A stretch of 64,000 bases of DNA from an uncultured Roseovarius sp. (GTDB taxonomy: Bacteria > Pseudomonadota > Alphaproteobacteria > Rhodobacterales > Rhodobacteraceae). Location of the stretch: assembly GCA_951812895.1 (NCBI GenBank), contig OX638333.1:1-64000 (forward strand). The letters are read 5' to 3'. Made by a program: the position numbers and the translations under genes. A model generated the notes under the pieces. The model was not told the origin of the DNA, made no database searches, and saw only the letters and a list, made by a program, of their open reading frames with translations. Shown piece after piece: positions 25,292-34,729 of the stretch. Within the stretch, counting starts at the first letter, position 1; the number at the start of each line of letters is the position of its first letter.

Positions 25292-26440
25292 TCAGGCCTC
25301 CTCTTTCTGGGGTTCGCCCTTCCAGGCATCGGCAAGACTGGTGCGGCGGTCCGAATAGACCTTTCCGAGATCGTCTTGGGTTTTCTTGGCGTCTCCGAGT
25401 GCCAGTTTCAGAGGATCGTCGCCTACCTTGTCAGCATCTTCGACCAGCACGTCGAAACGGGCGTCGATATACGCCTGTGAACGATCAGCAATGGCATCAT
25501 CACCGAGTTTGGCAACGACCACCTTCTTGCGGATATCCGAATCGGTAAGGCCCTCGGGTTTGAAGTCCTTGACGATCAAACGAGCCTTGTCGACCAATAC
25601 GGCGCGATCTGTGACGCGTTTGTCGATCTCCTCATCACTGATCTGAGCGTCGGTCAGCTTTTGGATTTCCGCGTCCTTCTTTGCGATCTCGGCGTCTTTT
25701 GCGTCGATCTGGGCTTTGTGGGCATCCGCAGCATCGGTCAGAGCCTTTTCCTGACCGGTCTTGAATGCCTCGATGGTGATGGTGTCTGCGGCAGAGACCT
25801 GTACGGCCTTGTCCCCCAGAACCACCGTTTTCAGAGCATCGGACATGGTGTCCTCCTTTGTTACTGCTCGGGGGGTTGAGGGCGCGAGGCCCCACGGGTT
25901 TGCATCGTCGCCGATGCGGAGGTTCTCCCCGCCGCGCGCCTTATCGACGATAGCGAGGTGGTTGATTTTGATTGGTCCGGTTTGGATGGCTTGGTAAGTG
26001 GTTCCGTCTGGTGCGACGCCGTCTTCCATGTTGACGGGGGTCGTGTACCCCATCGAAATTTCGCGAGTGCCGTCTTCAACTGCTTGGATCGCGGCTGCGT
26101 CCATCAGCTTAATAGGGACACGGATGAATTCGCCGTCACGCGCAATATCCTCTCCGATATCGCCCACTGCATGATCCTTCCAATTGTCCGCTGTGACCCT
26201 TTCCGAAGGATGTCCGATGGTCACGGGTTTACCTGCGAAGGTCGCCATGCTGTCTTTATTGAACACTGCCGATTCAGGGCGAAACACTGTGATTGTTGCC
26301 TCATCGACAACGCCCAACTCAGAACCACGGTAGGTTTGGCAACCTGTTCTGGCGCATCGGACCTCGGCAACAAGATACCCGTCATTGGTCTTTCGTGCGC
26401 CGGTAAGCGTCACGGTGTCCGTAAAGCGATGTTCGGTCAT
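25292..26440 (-). CDS. DUF2213 prohead protease with scaffold region
   Basis: 382 aa from the ATG at 26440, which overlaps the portal stop. Residues about 1-190 are the protease-like domain (KPVTIGHPSERVTADNWKDH, REISMGYTTPVNMEDG, INHLAIVDKARGGENL). The rest is a charged coiled coil (KAQIDAKDAEIAKKDAEIQK) typical of scaffolds. An internal ATG after KEDT (MSDALKTVVL) could make a separate scaffold protein, as in lambda C/Nu3. Confidence 0.75.
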   Translation of the reverse strand: MTEHRFTDTVTLTGARKTNDGYLVAEVRCARTGCQTYRGSELGVVDEATITVFRPESAVFNKDSMATFAGKPVTIGHPSERVTADNWKDHAVGDIGEDIARDGEFIRVPIKLMDAAAIQAVEDGTREISMGYTTPVNMEDGVAPDGTTYQAIQTGPIKINHLAIVDKARGGENLRIGDDANPWGLAPSTPRAVTKEDTMSDALKTVVLGDKAVQVSAADTITIEAFKTGQEKALTDAADAHKAQIDAKDAEIAKKDAEIQKLTDAQISDEEIDKRVTDRAVLVDKARLIVKDFKPEGLTDSDIRKKVVVAKLGDDAIADRSQAYIDARFDVLVEDADKVGDDPLKLALGDAKKTQDDLGKVYSDRRTSLADAWKGEPQKEEA

Positions 26441-28266
26441 GTTTCTTGGATCCTTTCCGCCCAATCCGCTTTGACTTCCTGAAATATTTCAGGGCCTAGT
26501 CGGATTTTTCCGGTATAGGCTTCGATCTCGGTGATCTCCGGTGCATCAGCGTCGTAGCTAATCGTGATGTGCGGCTGATACTCGGGATGATCCCAGGTCG
26601 CCCCTTCGCGCTTCATACTTTCGTGTCGCCACGAAAGTTCGGAAGACGAGAACAACAGAACGCGGGCGTCTCCAAATTGTTCCATTAGTCGGGCGCCACC
26701 CGCTGGTAACTCTATTTCTTCGCTCCACGCTTCCCCCATCTTCATCCAGTCGACGGGCGTCCGGCTGAAGGTGATGGTGACATGCATGTCGTCCGCGGGC
26801 AAAGTAGTGTTAAACCCCTGTTTCTTGGCCCACGCGATGATGTCACCGGCGTTCAGAACGTCGCGCCGAACATAGAGCGTGCGTGGTGCTGCATCCGTGA
26901 GGCCTTCAATGCCTTCGCCTTCTGGATCGTTTTCGTTTTGCCCAGCCGAACCGCTGGTAAATTCGTCAACTGCGGCTTCAAGGCCCGGAAATGCTCCACT
27001 TTCTGTCAGAGCATTCACCGCTGCCTTCCCAACAGCCTCTGGGGGGACGGTGTCTGTGCGGTGCAGCTTTTCGATGGCCGACATGGTTTTGTCGCCGATC
27101 TCGGCCCGCTCTTTCTCTGTCATCTGCCAGAGGGCTCGCCATTGATAGAAAACATCTTCGGGCCGTGTTCCCAAGGACGATCTAATCAAAGCTTCGTCCA
27201 GAATATGGATCGCCGATCCGATGTCGACTTCCTGCATCGATTGGACATGGTCGTAGTAGTTCTTCAGATCCCCGTCGCCCGTCGCGTTCATTCCGGCCGC
27301 AGATCGTCCGAACAATCGGGTCATCGGAATATCTGCTGCACCACTGACGTTCTGAAAGAAACGATCCATAATATCGGGTAGCGTTCCGAAGTTGGCCGTT
27401 TTCTGATCGTAGGCTTCGTCATCATCACGGACGAGCGTGCCGTTAATCGATTTCATAGTCGCGGCAACCTGCAACCGCTTTGTTAATTGGGCTTCATATC
27501 GTGGGTCTGCCAGATTTTGCATCAGTCCCGGGATTGCAATGACGTCGATCTTTGCCTCAAACACCAAAGACGCAATATTGGCCGTGGTGCTGTCGGCCTG
27601 CGTTGTGGCTTGGTAAACGGCGTCCAAAACGCTGTCTCCCCAGCCATCGTTGATGTCGAACGCATCCTCAGGGATAGGCGCACCAAGGAATACGCAAAGT
27701 CGTGACGGATGAATGTTCTGCTGGCCCTGCGATGTGGTCGAGAGCGTCCAATGCGCCGGTCGATTGAAATACGGGCTTTCCGGGTTTTCGTCCCTCTGGC
27801 CACCGTGAAGGCTGTCCCGCGTTAGAACCGTCAAATACTTGATCCCGCCCTTGCGAATACGCTCAAGGTTCAAGGGCAGCTCTGGGTTCGGTGAGCCATC
27901 TCCAATCAGAAGCGCCGCACCTCCTCGTAGTCTGGCACTGATCAAAGCCCGGCGTATTTTCCCTCGCACGTCGAGCCGTTTTTCTTCGGCTTCAATTGCG
28001 CTGATCTGGTCTTTGGTTGCCGACCATTCCCGCCACTTGCGCGTGGCGTCGAAGGCTGGAATGTTGACGATCTTTCGGGGCAACCATGAACCGCGGTACG
28101 CGGCGTGCAGTTGATCTTGGGTTAGCGGGCTGAAGAAGTAAGCAGAAGCAGACGCCTTGTCCCGATCTGTCATGATGTTACCCAGAACATTTCTGAGACC
28201 ATCATTTGCGCGTATCGCAGGCATAACGTTGCCGTCTGCCAACATGCGGTAGTGCGGTTTTGACAT
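26437..28266 (-). CDS. Portal protein (DUF1073) with C-terminal Acb1-like 2H phosphoesterase domain
   Basis: 609 aa. Residues about 15-440 are the DUF1073 portal (YRGSWLPRKIVNIPAFDATR, FGRSAAGMNATGDGDLKNYY). Residues about 460-609 form a 2H phosphoesterase-like domain with the two required motifs HVTITFS (His495) and HITISYD (His566). This domain resembles anti-CBASS protein 1 (Acb1), which cleaves cyclic oligonucleotide signals. As the portal is in each virion, the fusion could deliver or synthesise a counter-defence activity; or the domain is ancestral and structural. Overlaps the protease gene by 4 nt. Confidence 0.8.
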   Translation of the reverse strand: MSKPHYRMLADGNVMPAIRANDGLRNVLGNIMTDRDKASASAYFFSPLTQDQLHAAYRGSWLPRKIVNIPAFDATRKWREWSATKDQISAIEAEEKRLDVRGKIRRALISARLRGGAALLIGDGSPNPELPLNLERIRKGGIKYLTVLTRDSLHGGQRDENPESPYFNRPAHWTLSTTSQGQQNIHPSRLCVFLGAPIPEDAFDINDGWGDSVLDAVYQATTQADSTTANIASLVFEAKIDVIAIPGLMQNLADPRYEAQLTKRLQVAATMKSINGTLVRDDDEAYDQKTANFGTLPDIMDRFFQNVSGAADIPMTRLFGRSAAGMNATGDGDLKNYYDHVQSMQEVDIGSAIHILDEALIRSSLGTRPEDVFYQWRALWQMTEKERAEIGDKTMSAIEKLHRTDTVPPEAVGKAAVNALTESGAFPGLEAAVDEFTSGSAGQNENDPEGEGIEGLTDAAPRTLYVRRDVLNAGDIIAWAKKQGFNTTLPADDMHVTITFSRTPVDWMKMGEAWSEEIELPAGGARLMEQFGDARVLLFSSSELSWRHESMKREGATWDHPEYQPHITISYDADAPEITEIEAYTGKIRLGPEIFQEVKADWAERIQET

Positions 28267-28273
28267 GTAAATC

Positions 28274-29704
28274 TCAGATGTTTGTTAGGGTGTACGTCCC
28301 CGAGCGTGGGGCAAACGCCATGACAAAGGCATCAGCACGGTTCGGAGATGGGATGTCTCGTTTTTCGAGGTCTTTTTTACTCTCGACCTTGACCTTACCT
28401 CGTGTGTCAAAGTCCCGTTTCGGTGTGGACAACTCGTCGATCAACAAATCGACTTCAGGCAATTCCGATGAGATGCTGACCAATTCATCCTCAACGAATT
28501 CCGCGCCTTTGGTCACGGCATTGAAGGTATTTCGAAACCTTGCGGCCAACTCCCACCAGGCTTGCGCCTTTATGTTGCAGTAGTAGTCCCCGTTTTTCGG
28601 GGAGAGCGGGTCTTTCGGATCGACCCGCTTGTTCTTGTTCAGTACCTCACCGCCCGCATTGAACTTATGATAAGCAACTCGTATCTCGTTAGCCGCATTC
28701 AGAGCCTTGAAGTGTGAACCCGCGAACGCGCCGATCCCGATACTATCGTAGTCGATTTCCGCACCAATAGATGATGCATAGGAATGGACCCTTGTCGCTG
28801 ACTTCAGAAGCTCGTCTTCGCCGCCCTTCCATTCTTCGAGATGTGTGGCCAAAATTCCGTGTGCCGCAACCAAGGCGTTTTTATCAGCGCCGTCATCCGC
28901 AACATCAAATCCCACCCTGTTTCGGCCAGTCGGAGTGATGTCCAATTTTTTATGGGCGTCGATGGCCGCCATGATCCACGACCGTTTGATAATAACTGAG
29001 TCGTCATCCTGTAGTGGCTCACCGCCGTAGATGTGGTCGTACTCGTCCTGGTCCTCTTGTCGCTTCCGCTCGATGACCCGAAGTATGGTTTTCGATAAGA
29101 ACGGGTTCTCATCGAAGTTGATCTTTCGTTTGATCGTGTCACCGACAACACCAAAAATCTTGCCGGTGATCTTCTTCGAAGGAGTGCCGGTTACGAATTT
29201 CCTATAGACAAAATCCGTTACCAGCTTCGGGTTGAAGATAATCCAGAACTGGCTTTCTTCACCCCGAAGGGTCGGTTCCAAAATCTCCCATTGTTCCTTG
29301 ATGAGACCATGTGCCTCCTCGACCCAGCATATGTCGATGCTCTCAAGCGACTTGATCTCGTCAATGTGCCGCCAGAGGCCGTAGAACAGAAACTCAGAAC
29401 CGGTATGCTTGTGTTTTATTCCATCGCGCGTGATATCGAATTCACTTTGAAGTCCAAACCGCTCGATTTGGATCTTCAGCAGGGTATAAACGCTTTCGGC
29501 AATCTTGTTTTGGAACTGTCGGGCGCAGAGAACCCGTATCTTGTAATTGGATGCCAAGAATATCGCAAAGCCTGCAGCATCCCATGACTTGGAAGAAGAA
29601 CGCCCGCCGAAAAGAACCCGGTTTCGGGCTGGTGTTTCCCAGAACTCTCTAAGTGCCGGATTGAGAGTCGGAAGGTTTTCCCTTGTCTGCGTAGAATTCT
29701 GCAA
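28274..29704 (-). CDS. terL: Terminase large subunit
   Basis: 476 aa. TTG start at 29704, preceded by GAGG and set by an in-frame stop just upstream. Walker A-like FGGRSSSKSW (about 32-41), Walker B ICWVEEAH (about 125-132), nuclease acidic residues in GFDVADDGADKNA, DYDSIGIGA and PNRADAFVMAF. PBSX/Terminase_3 class. ATPase motor and nuclease that packages DNA. Overlaps the small subunit by 56 nt in another frame. Confidence 0.9.
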   Translation of the reverse strand: MQNSTQTRENLPTLNPALREFWETPARNRVLFGGRSSSKSWDAAGFAIFLASNYKIRVLCARQFQNKIAESVYTLLKIQIERFGLQSEFDITRDGIKHKHTGSEFLFYGLWRHIDEIKSLESIDICWVEEAHGLIKEQWEILEPTLRGEESQFWIIFNPKLVTDFVYRKFVTGTPSKKITGKIFGVVGDTIKRKINFDENPFLSKTILRVIERKRQEDQDEYDHIYGGEPLQDDDSVIIKRSWIMAAIDAHKKLDITPTGRNRVGFDVADDGADKNALVAAHGILATHLEEWKGGEDELLKSATRVHSYASSIGAEIDYDSIGIGAFAGSHFKALNAANEIRVAYHKFNAGGEVLNKNKRVDPKDPLSPKNGDYYCNIKAQAWWELAARFRNTFNAVTKGAEFVEDELVSISSELPEVDLLIDELSTPKRDFDTRGKVKVESKKDLEKRDIPSPNRADAFVMAFAPRSGTYTLTNI

Positions 29705-30215
29705 GTGTCCTCACCCTGACCTCTCCCGAGTGTTCTACTTTTTCGGTGAACATACCTAAATGCTTGCCCAGCTTTTCAAGCGCGCCCAGCTTGTCATACG
29801 TCTTCACTTTGATGCCCGTTTGAGTAAGCGATACCTCTGCCACACTGGCCGCTGTATCGTCGTCAATCAATTCGCTCGGCACCAGTTCCACGGGGTATAC
29901 GCCCAACCCGTTAGGATCGGCGTTGTCGCTGTCTTCATCTACCGGGCTACGGCCCCACCGGGCCACCTTTCGAATATCCGAAAAGCCAACTTTAGCCAAC
30001 TCCTCAACGACCATATCTTGCGTAACGCTTGTGCGTTGTGACCGTTCTTTTTGGGCCTCTGCGATAGCTTCTGCAATGTCAGGTTTTGATAGGTTTTCAC
30101 AACCAGTTTGTTTTGCGGTCTTTTCGCTGTACCCAGCTCGGATAGCTGCCTGCGTCGCATTGAGGTCAATCAGATACTCCTCAACGAAACGCTCCTGTTT
30201 CGCTGTGAGCGTCAT
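29649..30215 (-). CDS. Terminase small subunit
   Basis: 188 aa. LTAKQERFVEEYLIDLNATQ, then AAIRAGYSEKTAKQTGCENL, is the classical HTH of terminase_2 small subunits. The C-terminal half contains an oligomerisation region. Recognises the packaging site, which is often near its own gene. Confidence 0.9.
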   Translation of the reverse strand: MTLTAKQERFVEEYLIDLNATQAAIRAGYSEKTAKQTGCENLSKPDIAEAIAEAQKERSQRTSVTQDMVVEELAKVGFSDIRKVARWGRSPVDEDSDNADPNGLGVYPVELVPSELIDDDTAASVAEVSLTQTGIKVKTYDKLGALEKLGKHLGMFTEKVEHSGEVRVRTLAEFYADKGKPSDSQSGT

Positions 30216-30310
30216 GTCGTAATTCCTCTATTGATTGATTGTATTTAAATTGCAGTAGCACTCCGGCTGCCTGACCTTTCGGTGCCGAGGTGCTCTCGCA
30301 GCGGTGGGTA

Positions 30311-30403
30311 TCAGCTCAGTTCTACCCGGTGCCGGTCCTTGGGTGAAATGTAAATCCCTGCGGAATCATAATCAAGTTCTTTTTTTACACCCTTTTTGTT
30401 CAT
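30311..30403 (-). CDS. Possible 30-aa peptide coupled to NusG-like gene
   Basis: ATG at 30403 overlaps the preceding stop (ATGA). MNKKGVKKELDYDSAGIYIS is short and basic at the start. Only the coupling supports it; it may be chance. Confidence 0.3.
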   Translation of the reverse strand: MNKKGVKKELDYDSAGIYISPKDRHRVELS

Positions 30404-30981
30404 GGTATTTCCCGGGAAACGATATCTTGAGCCGACTCCCCCTTGATACTCAAACCACCGGTTACAAGTTCCCACCAGACTTTGCCTTTTTCCACCTTTG
30501 TCACATCCACCAAGAAGCCCTCAAACGGCCCTTCGTTAATGTTTGCCTTTTCGCCTTCACGGACACGCAGAAGCTCTCGCTGTGCGGCCTCCAGCTTGTC
30601 TGCTACGGTTGGTAGGCCCATGAGAGACCGAACAAGATCCCCCTTAATTTCAATTGGCCTGCCATTGTAGGCAAAGACGCCGGTTATCAGTTGGCGCGCC
30701 CGAAGAATGTCCCACTGTGGCTGGTGACGGAACTTGGCGTACACAATCCCTGAAATGATGGGATATTTCTGCACGTGACGCTTGCCACGAATAACCCAGG
30801 ACTTTTCACGCTCAGGATAACAGGCGTGAATTCCCTTTTGCTTTAGCCGCTCACTGACCGCACGCTCTTTCATGCGCACGACAGTGAGGGCAAACCATTT
30901 CGGCTTGTCCAATCTTGGCCCGATCACGCTTCGGCTGTAATCTAGTGGATAACTCTGCCCGTATTGATATGTCACTTCCAT
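30400..30981 (-). CDS. NusG/RfaH-like transcription factor
   Basis: 193 aa. PKWFALTVVRMKERAVSERL, KGIHACYPEREKSWVIRGKR and YPIISGIVYAKF are the NusG N-terminal domain that binds RNA polymerase. GEKANINEGPFEGFLVDVTK is a KOW motif. It lies between replication and terminase genes, so it may be the late-gene antiterminator. Confidence 0.75.
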   Translation of the reverse strand: MEVTYQYGQSYPLDYSRSVIGPRLDKPKWFALTVVRMKERAVSERLKQKGIHACYPEREKSWVIRGKRHVQKYPIISGIVYAKFRHQPQWDILRARQLITGVFAYNGRPIEIKGDLVRSLMGLPTVADKLEAAQRELLRVREGEKANINEGPFEGFLVDVTKVEKGKVWWELVTGGLSIKGESAQDIVSREIP

Positions 30982-31042
30982 GCCCCCGATATTACTGCTT
31001 TATGTTTCCGCCCTGCCCGCTTTGGCTAGTGTGTGAGGATGG

Positions 31043-31777
31043 TCATTTTCCGGCCAACTTTCTAAATCTCGCAACGTTTGAATCCTCAGAACCGCCAGAG
31101 AATTCGTCCTTCCACCTCTCCCCGTTGAGGTAGCTTGACGGATGAATATCGTTCGCCCCCGGGTTAGAGGCACGCCATTGCCTTCCCCAACCTACGACAC
31201 CGTCAATAGCTGCACGCTTGTTTTGCTGAGAAAGCCTGCGAAACGCCTGCTCCGCTTTCTTCTTTCCCTGCTTTCTCAAAGGCCAGATTTCCCAAAATTC
31301 AGGGAAGGTTGGATCATCCAAAGGGTGATCTTTATTTCTTATCTGGCTTCTAGCCTCTGGCTTCTGGGGTTTATCCTGTGCCTTATGTGGGGGGTTATCC
31401 AACGTTGATTTTTCTGTTTCTTTTCTGAGCTTTGGATTGCCACCCTTACGGCCATTATTGCGCGCCGTTGCCGCCTTTTTGATCATACGGGTCATTTTCC
31501 GCGAGTAGATCACGCCAGAGCGGGTCCGGGAGAATACGCCCGCCATATCCAGTTCACCAAGCATTGCTGTGATCTGGCTGGGGGGCGCTCCTACCAAGAC
31601 GCCGATTTGCGCGTCAGTCGGGGAATGGCCGTTGACTAAAAGATGGCCGTAAGGGTGGGCTTCATGCATTACACACAGCATTTCGACCCAAAGGCCGCGT
31701 GCTGCGAGGCTGCACATTCTAAGGGCGGGATCAGACCGCCAATCTGTTGGGTAAAACTTAAACCAAGGGTCAGCCAT
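31043..31777 (-). CDS. Phage replication initiation protein
   Basis: 244 aa, ATG at 31777 overlapping the helicase stop. WFKFYPTDWRSDPALRMCSL and a winged-helix-like first domain, a basic linker (RNNGRKGGNPKLRKETEKS) and a C-terminal helical domain (FPEFWEIWPLRKQGKKKAEQ). Same organisation as lambda O/DnaT-like initiators that load the adjacent DnaB-type helicase. Confidence 0.65.
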   Translation of the reverse strand: MADPWFKFYPTDWRSDPALRMCSLAARGLWVEMLCVMHEAHPYGHLLVNGHSPTDAQIGVLVGAPPSQITAMLGELDMAGVFSRTRSGVIYSRKMTRMIKKAATARNNGRKGGNPKLRKETEKSTLDNPPHKAQDKPQKPEARSQIRNKDHPLDDPTFPEFWEIWPLRKQGKKKAEQAFRRLSQQNKRAAIDGVVGWGRQWRASNPGANDIHPSSYLNGERWKDEFSGGSEDSNVARFRKLAGK

Positions 31778-33180
31778 CAATACCCCTCCCAGATCAAGTT
31801 CAGGGCTGGGTTGAACCGCACGTGCGCGGTCCCGATGGCTCCCTGTCTTTGCTTGGCGACGATCAGCTCAAGCTTGTTGCGCTGTGCTGACATGGCGTCA
31901 CGCCAAGCCTGATGGGCCTCGCAATCACCAACGTCAGGTTCTTCGCGTTCCAGATAGTATTGCTCTCTGAAACAGAAGATCACCCCATCTGCGTCTTGCT
32001 CTAGCTGACCTGACTCCCGAAGGTCCGAAAGCATCGGCCTTTTATCCTCGCGCTGCTCAACTGCTCTGGAAAGTTGGGAGAGTGGAATCACAGGGCACTC
32101 CAAACTCATAGCCATGGACTTCAAAGCAATGCTTACGTCTGTGATCTGCTCAACGCGGCTTCTCGCCTTTGACTTTAGAAGTTGGGCATAATCCACAATG
32201 ACCAAGGGTAGTTTTTCGGCTTTAGAGCGGCGTAATACTTGCTTGACGCCAACCTGCAATAAATCTGTGTCTTGGAATTCTCTGGGCAGGAAGGTGATAG
32301 GCAGGTTCGCAACCTCAATGGCCGCCCGCTTGAGCGCTTCACCCTGTTTTTCTGTGAAATCTCCGCGTCTCAGGTTGGTGTAGTTTGTTGCGGCATGCTC
32401 TCTTGAGGTGCCTTCTGATAGAGCGCGCATCGCCATGGCCTGAGGCGTCATTTCTAGGCTAACGATGATTACCGGGTGCCCTGCCCTTGCGGCGTTCAAT
32501 CCCATGCTAAGGGCCACAGCCGTTTTGCCCATGCTTGGCCTGCCGCCGATCAACCACATTTCGCCGGGAGAAAACCCCGGCACAAACTTATCCAGTGCAC
32601 CAATTCCCGAGTAAACCGCACGGCGTTCCTCGCCACTGTAAGCGGCATAGATTTCCTGCATCGCATCCGTGACGGCCTTGGTCATGGAAACCGGCTTGGC
32701 GCGTGTTTCTGTGGGTTCTAACGCTTGAAGGCAAACCTCCATTTGCGCGGCTACGTCGGAGGCAGTCATTTCACCCCCGGAAAGCCCTTGCTGTGCATTT
32801 CGCATAATCTCGATGACGCGGCGCTTTGACTTCGCCTCTGCGATTACCCCGGCATAATCCTTGATGAGGCTTGGTGTTATTGATGCCCCCGCAAGTGTAA
32901 CCAAATACCCCTTACCGCCAAGGCTGGACAGCGCTGCTGACAAGTCAGGCGTGAGCATAGCCGCGACCGTTATGGGTGTTACGGTTTTGTCGTTGACCTC
33001 AAGATTTCGGCAAATACTGTAGATCCCGGCGTGTACCGGATCATAGAATATATCCTTACCCCCAACTGCCTGCACCTCTGCTGTTGATTGACCAAGAAGC
33101 AACGCGCCCAAAAGCTGCTGCTCCGCCTCAACAGAATGCGGCTCATGCGCTTCCTGATTTATGGAGGCGATTTGATTCAA
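31777..33180 (-). CDS. Replicative DNA helicase, DnaB family
   Basis: 467 aa, TTG start with GGAG upstream. N-terminal DnaB domain (PHSVEAEQQLLGALLLG). RecA-like core with Walker A GGRPSMGKTAVAL (about 217-229), IIVSLEMTP, Walker B-type LPLVIVDYAQLL, and the DRESGQLEQDADGVIF arginine-finger region. Unwinds the phage replication fork. Confidence 0.9.
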   Translation of the reverse strand: MNQIASINQEAHEPHSVEAEQQLLGALLLGQSTAEVQAVGGKDIFYDPVHAGIYSICRNLEVNDKTVTPITVAAMLTPDLSAALSSLGGKGYLVTLAGASITPSLIKDYAGVIAEAKSKRRVIEIMRNAQQGLSGGEMTASDVAAQMEVCLQALEPTETRAKPVSMTKAVTDAMQEIYAAYSGEERRAVYSGIGALDKFVPGFSPGEMWLIGGRPSMGKTAVALSMGLNAARAGHPVIIVSLEMTPQAMAMRALSEGTSREHAATNYTNLRRGDFTEKQGEALKRAAIEVANLPITFLPREFQDTDLLQVGVKQVLRRSKAEKLPLVIVDYAQLLKSKARSRVEQITDVSIALKSMAMSLECPVIPLSQLSRAVEQREDKRPMLSDLRESGQLEQDADGVIFCFREQYYLEREEPDVGDCEAHQAWRDAMSAQRNKLELIVAKQRQGAIGTAHVRFNPALNLIWEGY

Positions 33181-33611
33181 GTCACCACTCCCCGCACCAT
33201 TTTCTCGGCAAGCGATCCTATGGGTTGCCAGTTATCGACTTCCTCTTGCCCCCTGACATGGACCAGAACGCCACCGCCTTTGATTTTTTCTTTGAATTCT
33301 TCCGGCCAAATGACCTTAAACTGGTGGTCATCGGTGCCCATTGAATCGGCCAAACCGTCGATACCCGCTTTCATTGTCTCGGGCATGTTGTGCAGATCGC
33401 GGTGACGGTAGCATGGCGGGTAGAATTCGAATGTCAGAACCGCCTTGGGATCTTTATCTTTGTGCAGGCCGTGTTCAAGCCCCTTGTCGCGCGCAAGAGT
33501 GCGGTATGCCTTGATTTGGGGTTGGTATCGGCTCCAATGCTTACTGCGCTTGAAATTGGGCGTCAGCTCCTTTGGTGGCCACGGTAGGCGTATGAGATAT
33601 TCACGCTGCAT
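33177..33611 (-). CDS. RusA-like Holliday junction resolvase
   Basis: 144 aa from the ATG at 33611 (MQREYLIRLPWPPKELTPNF). The HRDLHNMPETMKAGIDGLAD segment, followed by DDHQFKVIW, corresponds to the acidic metal-binding region of RusA. Its start lies inside the remnant tail of the methylase disrupted by the HNH gene. Confidence 0.65.
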   Translation of the reverse strand: MQREYLIRLPWPPKELTPNFKRSKHWSRYQPQIKAYRTLARDKGLEHGLHKDKDPKAVLTFEFYPPCYRHRDLHNMPETMKAGIDGLADSMGTDDHQFKVIWPEEFKEKIKGGGVLVHVRGQEEVDNWQPIGSLAEKMVRGVVT

Positions 33612-33672
33612 GCTTGAGCCTCCCAACGAATTCTGTAGGGGCTTCCCGGCTCTGATCGAACAGATACATCAT
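33601..33672 (-). pseudogene. Stranded original 3' end of the methylase gene
   Basis: Codes for MMYLFDQSREAPTEFVGRLKHAA, clearly homologous to the present end of the methylase (WHLFDQGREGPTEFIGRQT) on the other side of the HNH gene. This marks where the methylase ended before the endonuclease inserted. Confidence 0.65.
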
Positions 33673-34190
33673 GCCCAACTCCGCCCAGTGGAAATTGCAC
33701 TGACGGTGCTACGGGCTATGCCAAAATGTGACGCGATATCCCGCTGACGCACACCAAGGCGGAGAAGGTCTTTAATATGAGAAACGCTTGCATTAGTTAG
33801 CCGCGCTCCAGGGTGCTGCGCATGACGGCGGCAGGTGCCGTGCTTTATTTTGTCCTGCTGATTTTCCTTTGGTGTTGCATATCTTAGATTTTCCAACCGG
33901 TTGTTGTTGGGGTTGCCATCACTATGCGCGACCTCCTTACCAACCGGCCTTTTCCCAATGAACCCCAAGGCAACCAGTGAGTGAATGTAGAGAAGCTTTA
34001 CTTTGCCGCAATCCATTCGAACGGGAACCTTGTGATGTCCGTATTGGTTTGTGGTCCAGCGAAGGAGTTTGCCTGAATATCGTCGGCATTGACCATTCGA
34101 GGTTTGGATTGTCCTATCAAGACTTCGAACTCGACCGTCATTTGAAACTTCATAATTTTTTGCGCCAGATATCGGCCTCCATTCGGTCAT
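33669..34190 (-). CDS. Free-standing HNH homing endonuclease, NUMOD4 type
   Basis: 173 aa. WRPISGAKNYEVSNDGRVRSLDR is the NUMOD4 DNA-binding motif. HSLVALGFIGKRP, then VAHSDGNPNNNRLENLRYAT, is the HNH core. The C-terminal RQRDIASHFGIARSTVSAIS is an HTH. Its ATG overlaps the methylase stop and its end overlaps the methylase remnant, showing precise invasion at the 3' end of that gene. Confidence 0.8.
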   Translation of the reverse strand: MTEWRPISGAKNYEVSNDGRVRSLDRTIQTSNGQCRRYSGKLLRWTTNQYGHHKVPVRMDCGKVKLLYIHSLVALGFIGKRPVGKEVAHSDGNPNNNRLENLRYATPKENQQDKIKHGTCRRHAQHPGARLTNASVSHIKDLLRLGVRQRDIASHFGIARSTVSAISTGRSWA

Positions 34191-34729
34191 GTCTGCCTCC
34201 CGATAAACTCTGTTGGCCCTTCTCTGCCTTGATCAAACAGGTGCCATTGAACGTTGTCTTTACCCGTATGAGGACTGTCGGGAATCCATTTGACCCGGCC
34301 AACTGACACGATCTTATGGCACCATTTCATGTACGGTTCTGATTGCTTGGTGTGCATCCAATCTGCATCGAATAAGAGCCATGTGGGCAGCAATGCACTA
34401 AAGTGCTCAATCATCGGGTGAAGGATTTCACGGGTCCAAGGCGGGTTGGTGATGATGTAGTCTGCGCCCGCTGTTTTGAGGGCGGATTCACTCACGCTCA
34501 ATGCGTCACAGGTTTGGACCCAAGGAAATTTATCCGGGTCCACACGAGGTGAAATATCACTCGCTGCTACACACCCAAACGGAAGTGCATCTATTAGGTC
34601 GCCACGGCCCGCACAGGGTTCCCAATAATGAAGGATGTGGGGGAGATGTGGCAACAACGGCAACACGGCCTCTCTGGGCGTGTCATAGGCGTCCTGGGGT
34701 CTGCGTTTGAAGTTGCTGCGCTTACCCAT
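34187..34729 (-). CDS. Adenine-type DNA methyltransferase (NPPW)
   Basis: 180 aa from the ATG at 34729. YDTPREAVLPLLPHLP, YWEPCAGRGDLIDAL (AdoMet motif I, about residue 38) and GADYIITNPPW (catalytic motif IV, about residue 95). No separate target-recognition domain, as in many small phage methylases. Its C-terminus was replaced by the sequence that came with the adjacent HNH gene. Confidence 0.75.
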   Translation of the reverse strand: MGKRSNFKRRPQDAYDTPREAVLPLLPHLPHILHYWEPCAGRGDLIDALPFGCVAASDISPRVDPDKFPWVQTCDALSVSESALKTAGADYIITNPPWTREILHPMIEHFSALLPTWLLFDADWMHTKQSEPYMKWCHKIVSVGRVKWIPDSPHTGKDNVQWHLFDQGREGPTEFIGRQT

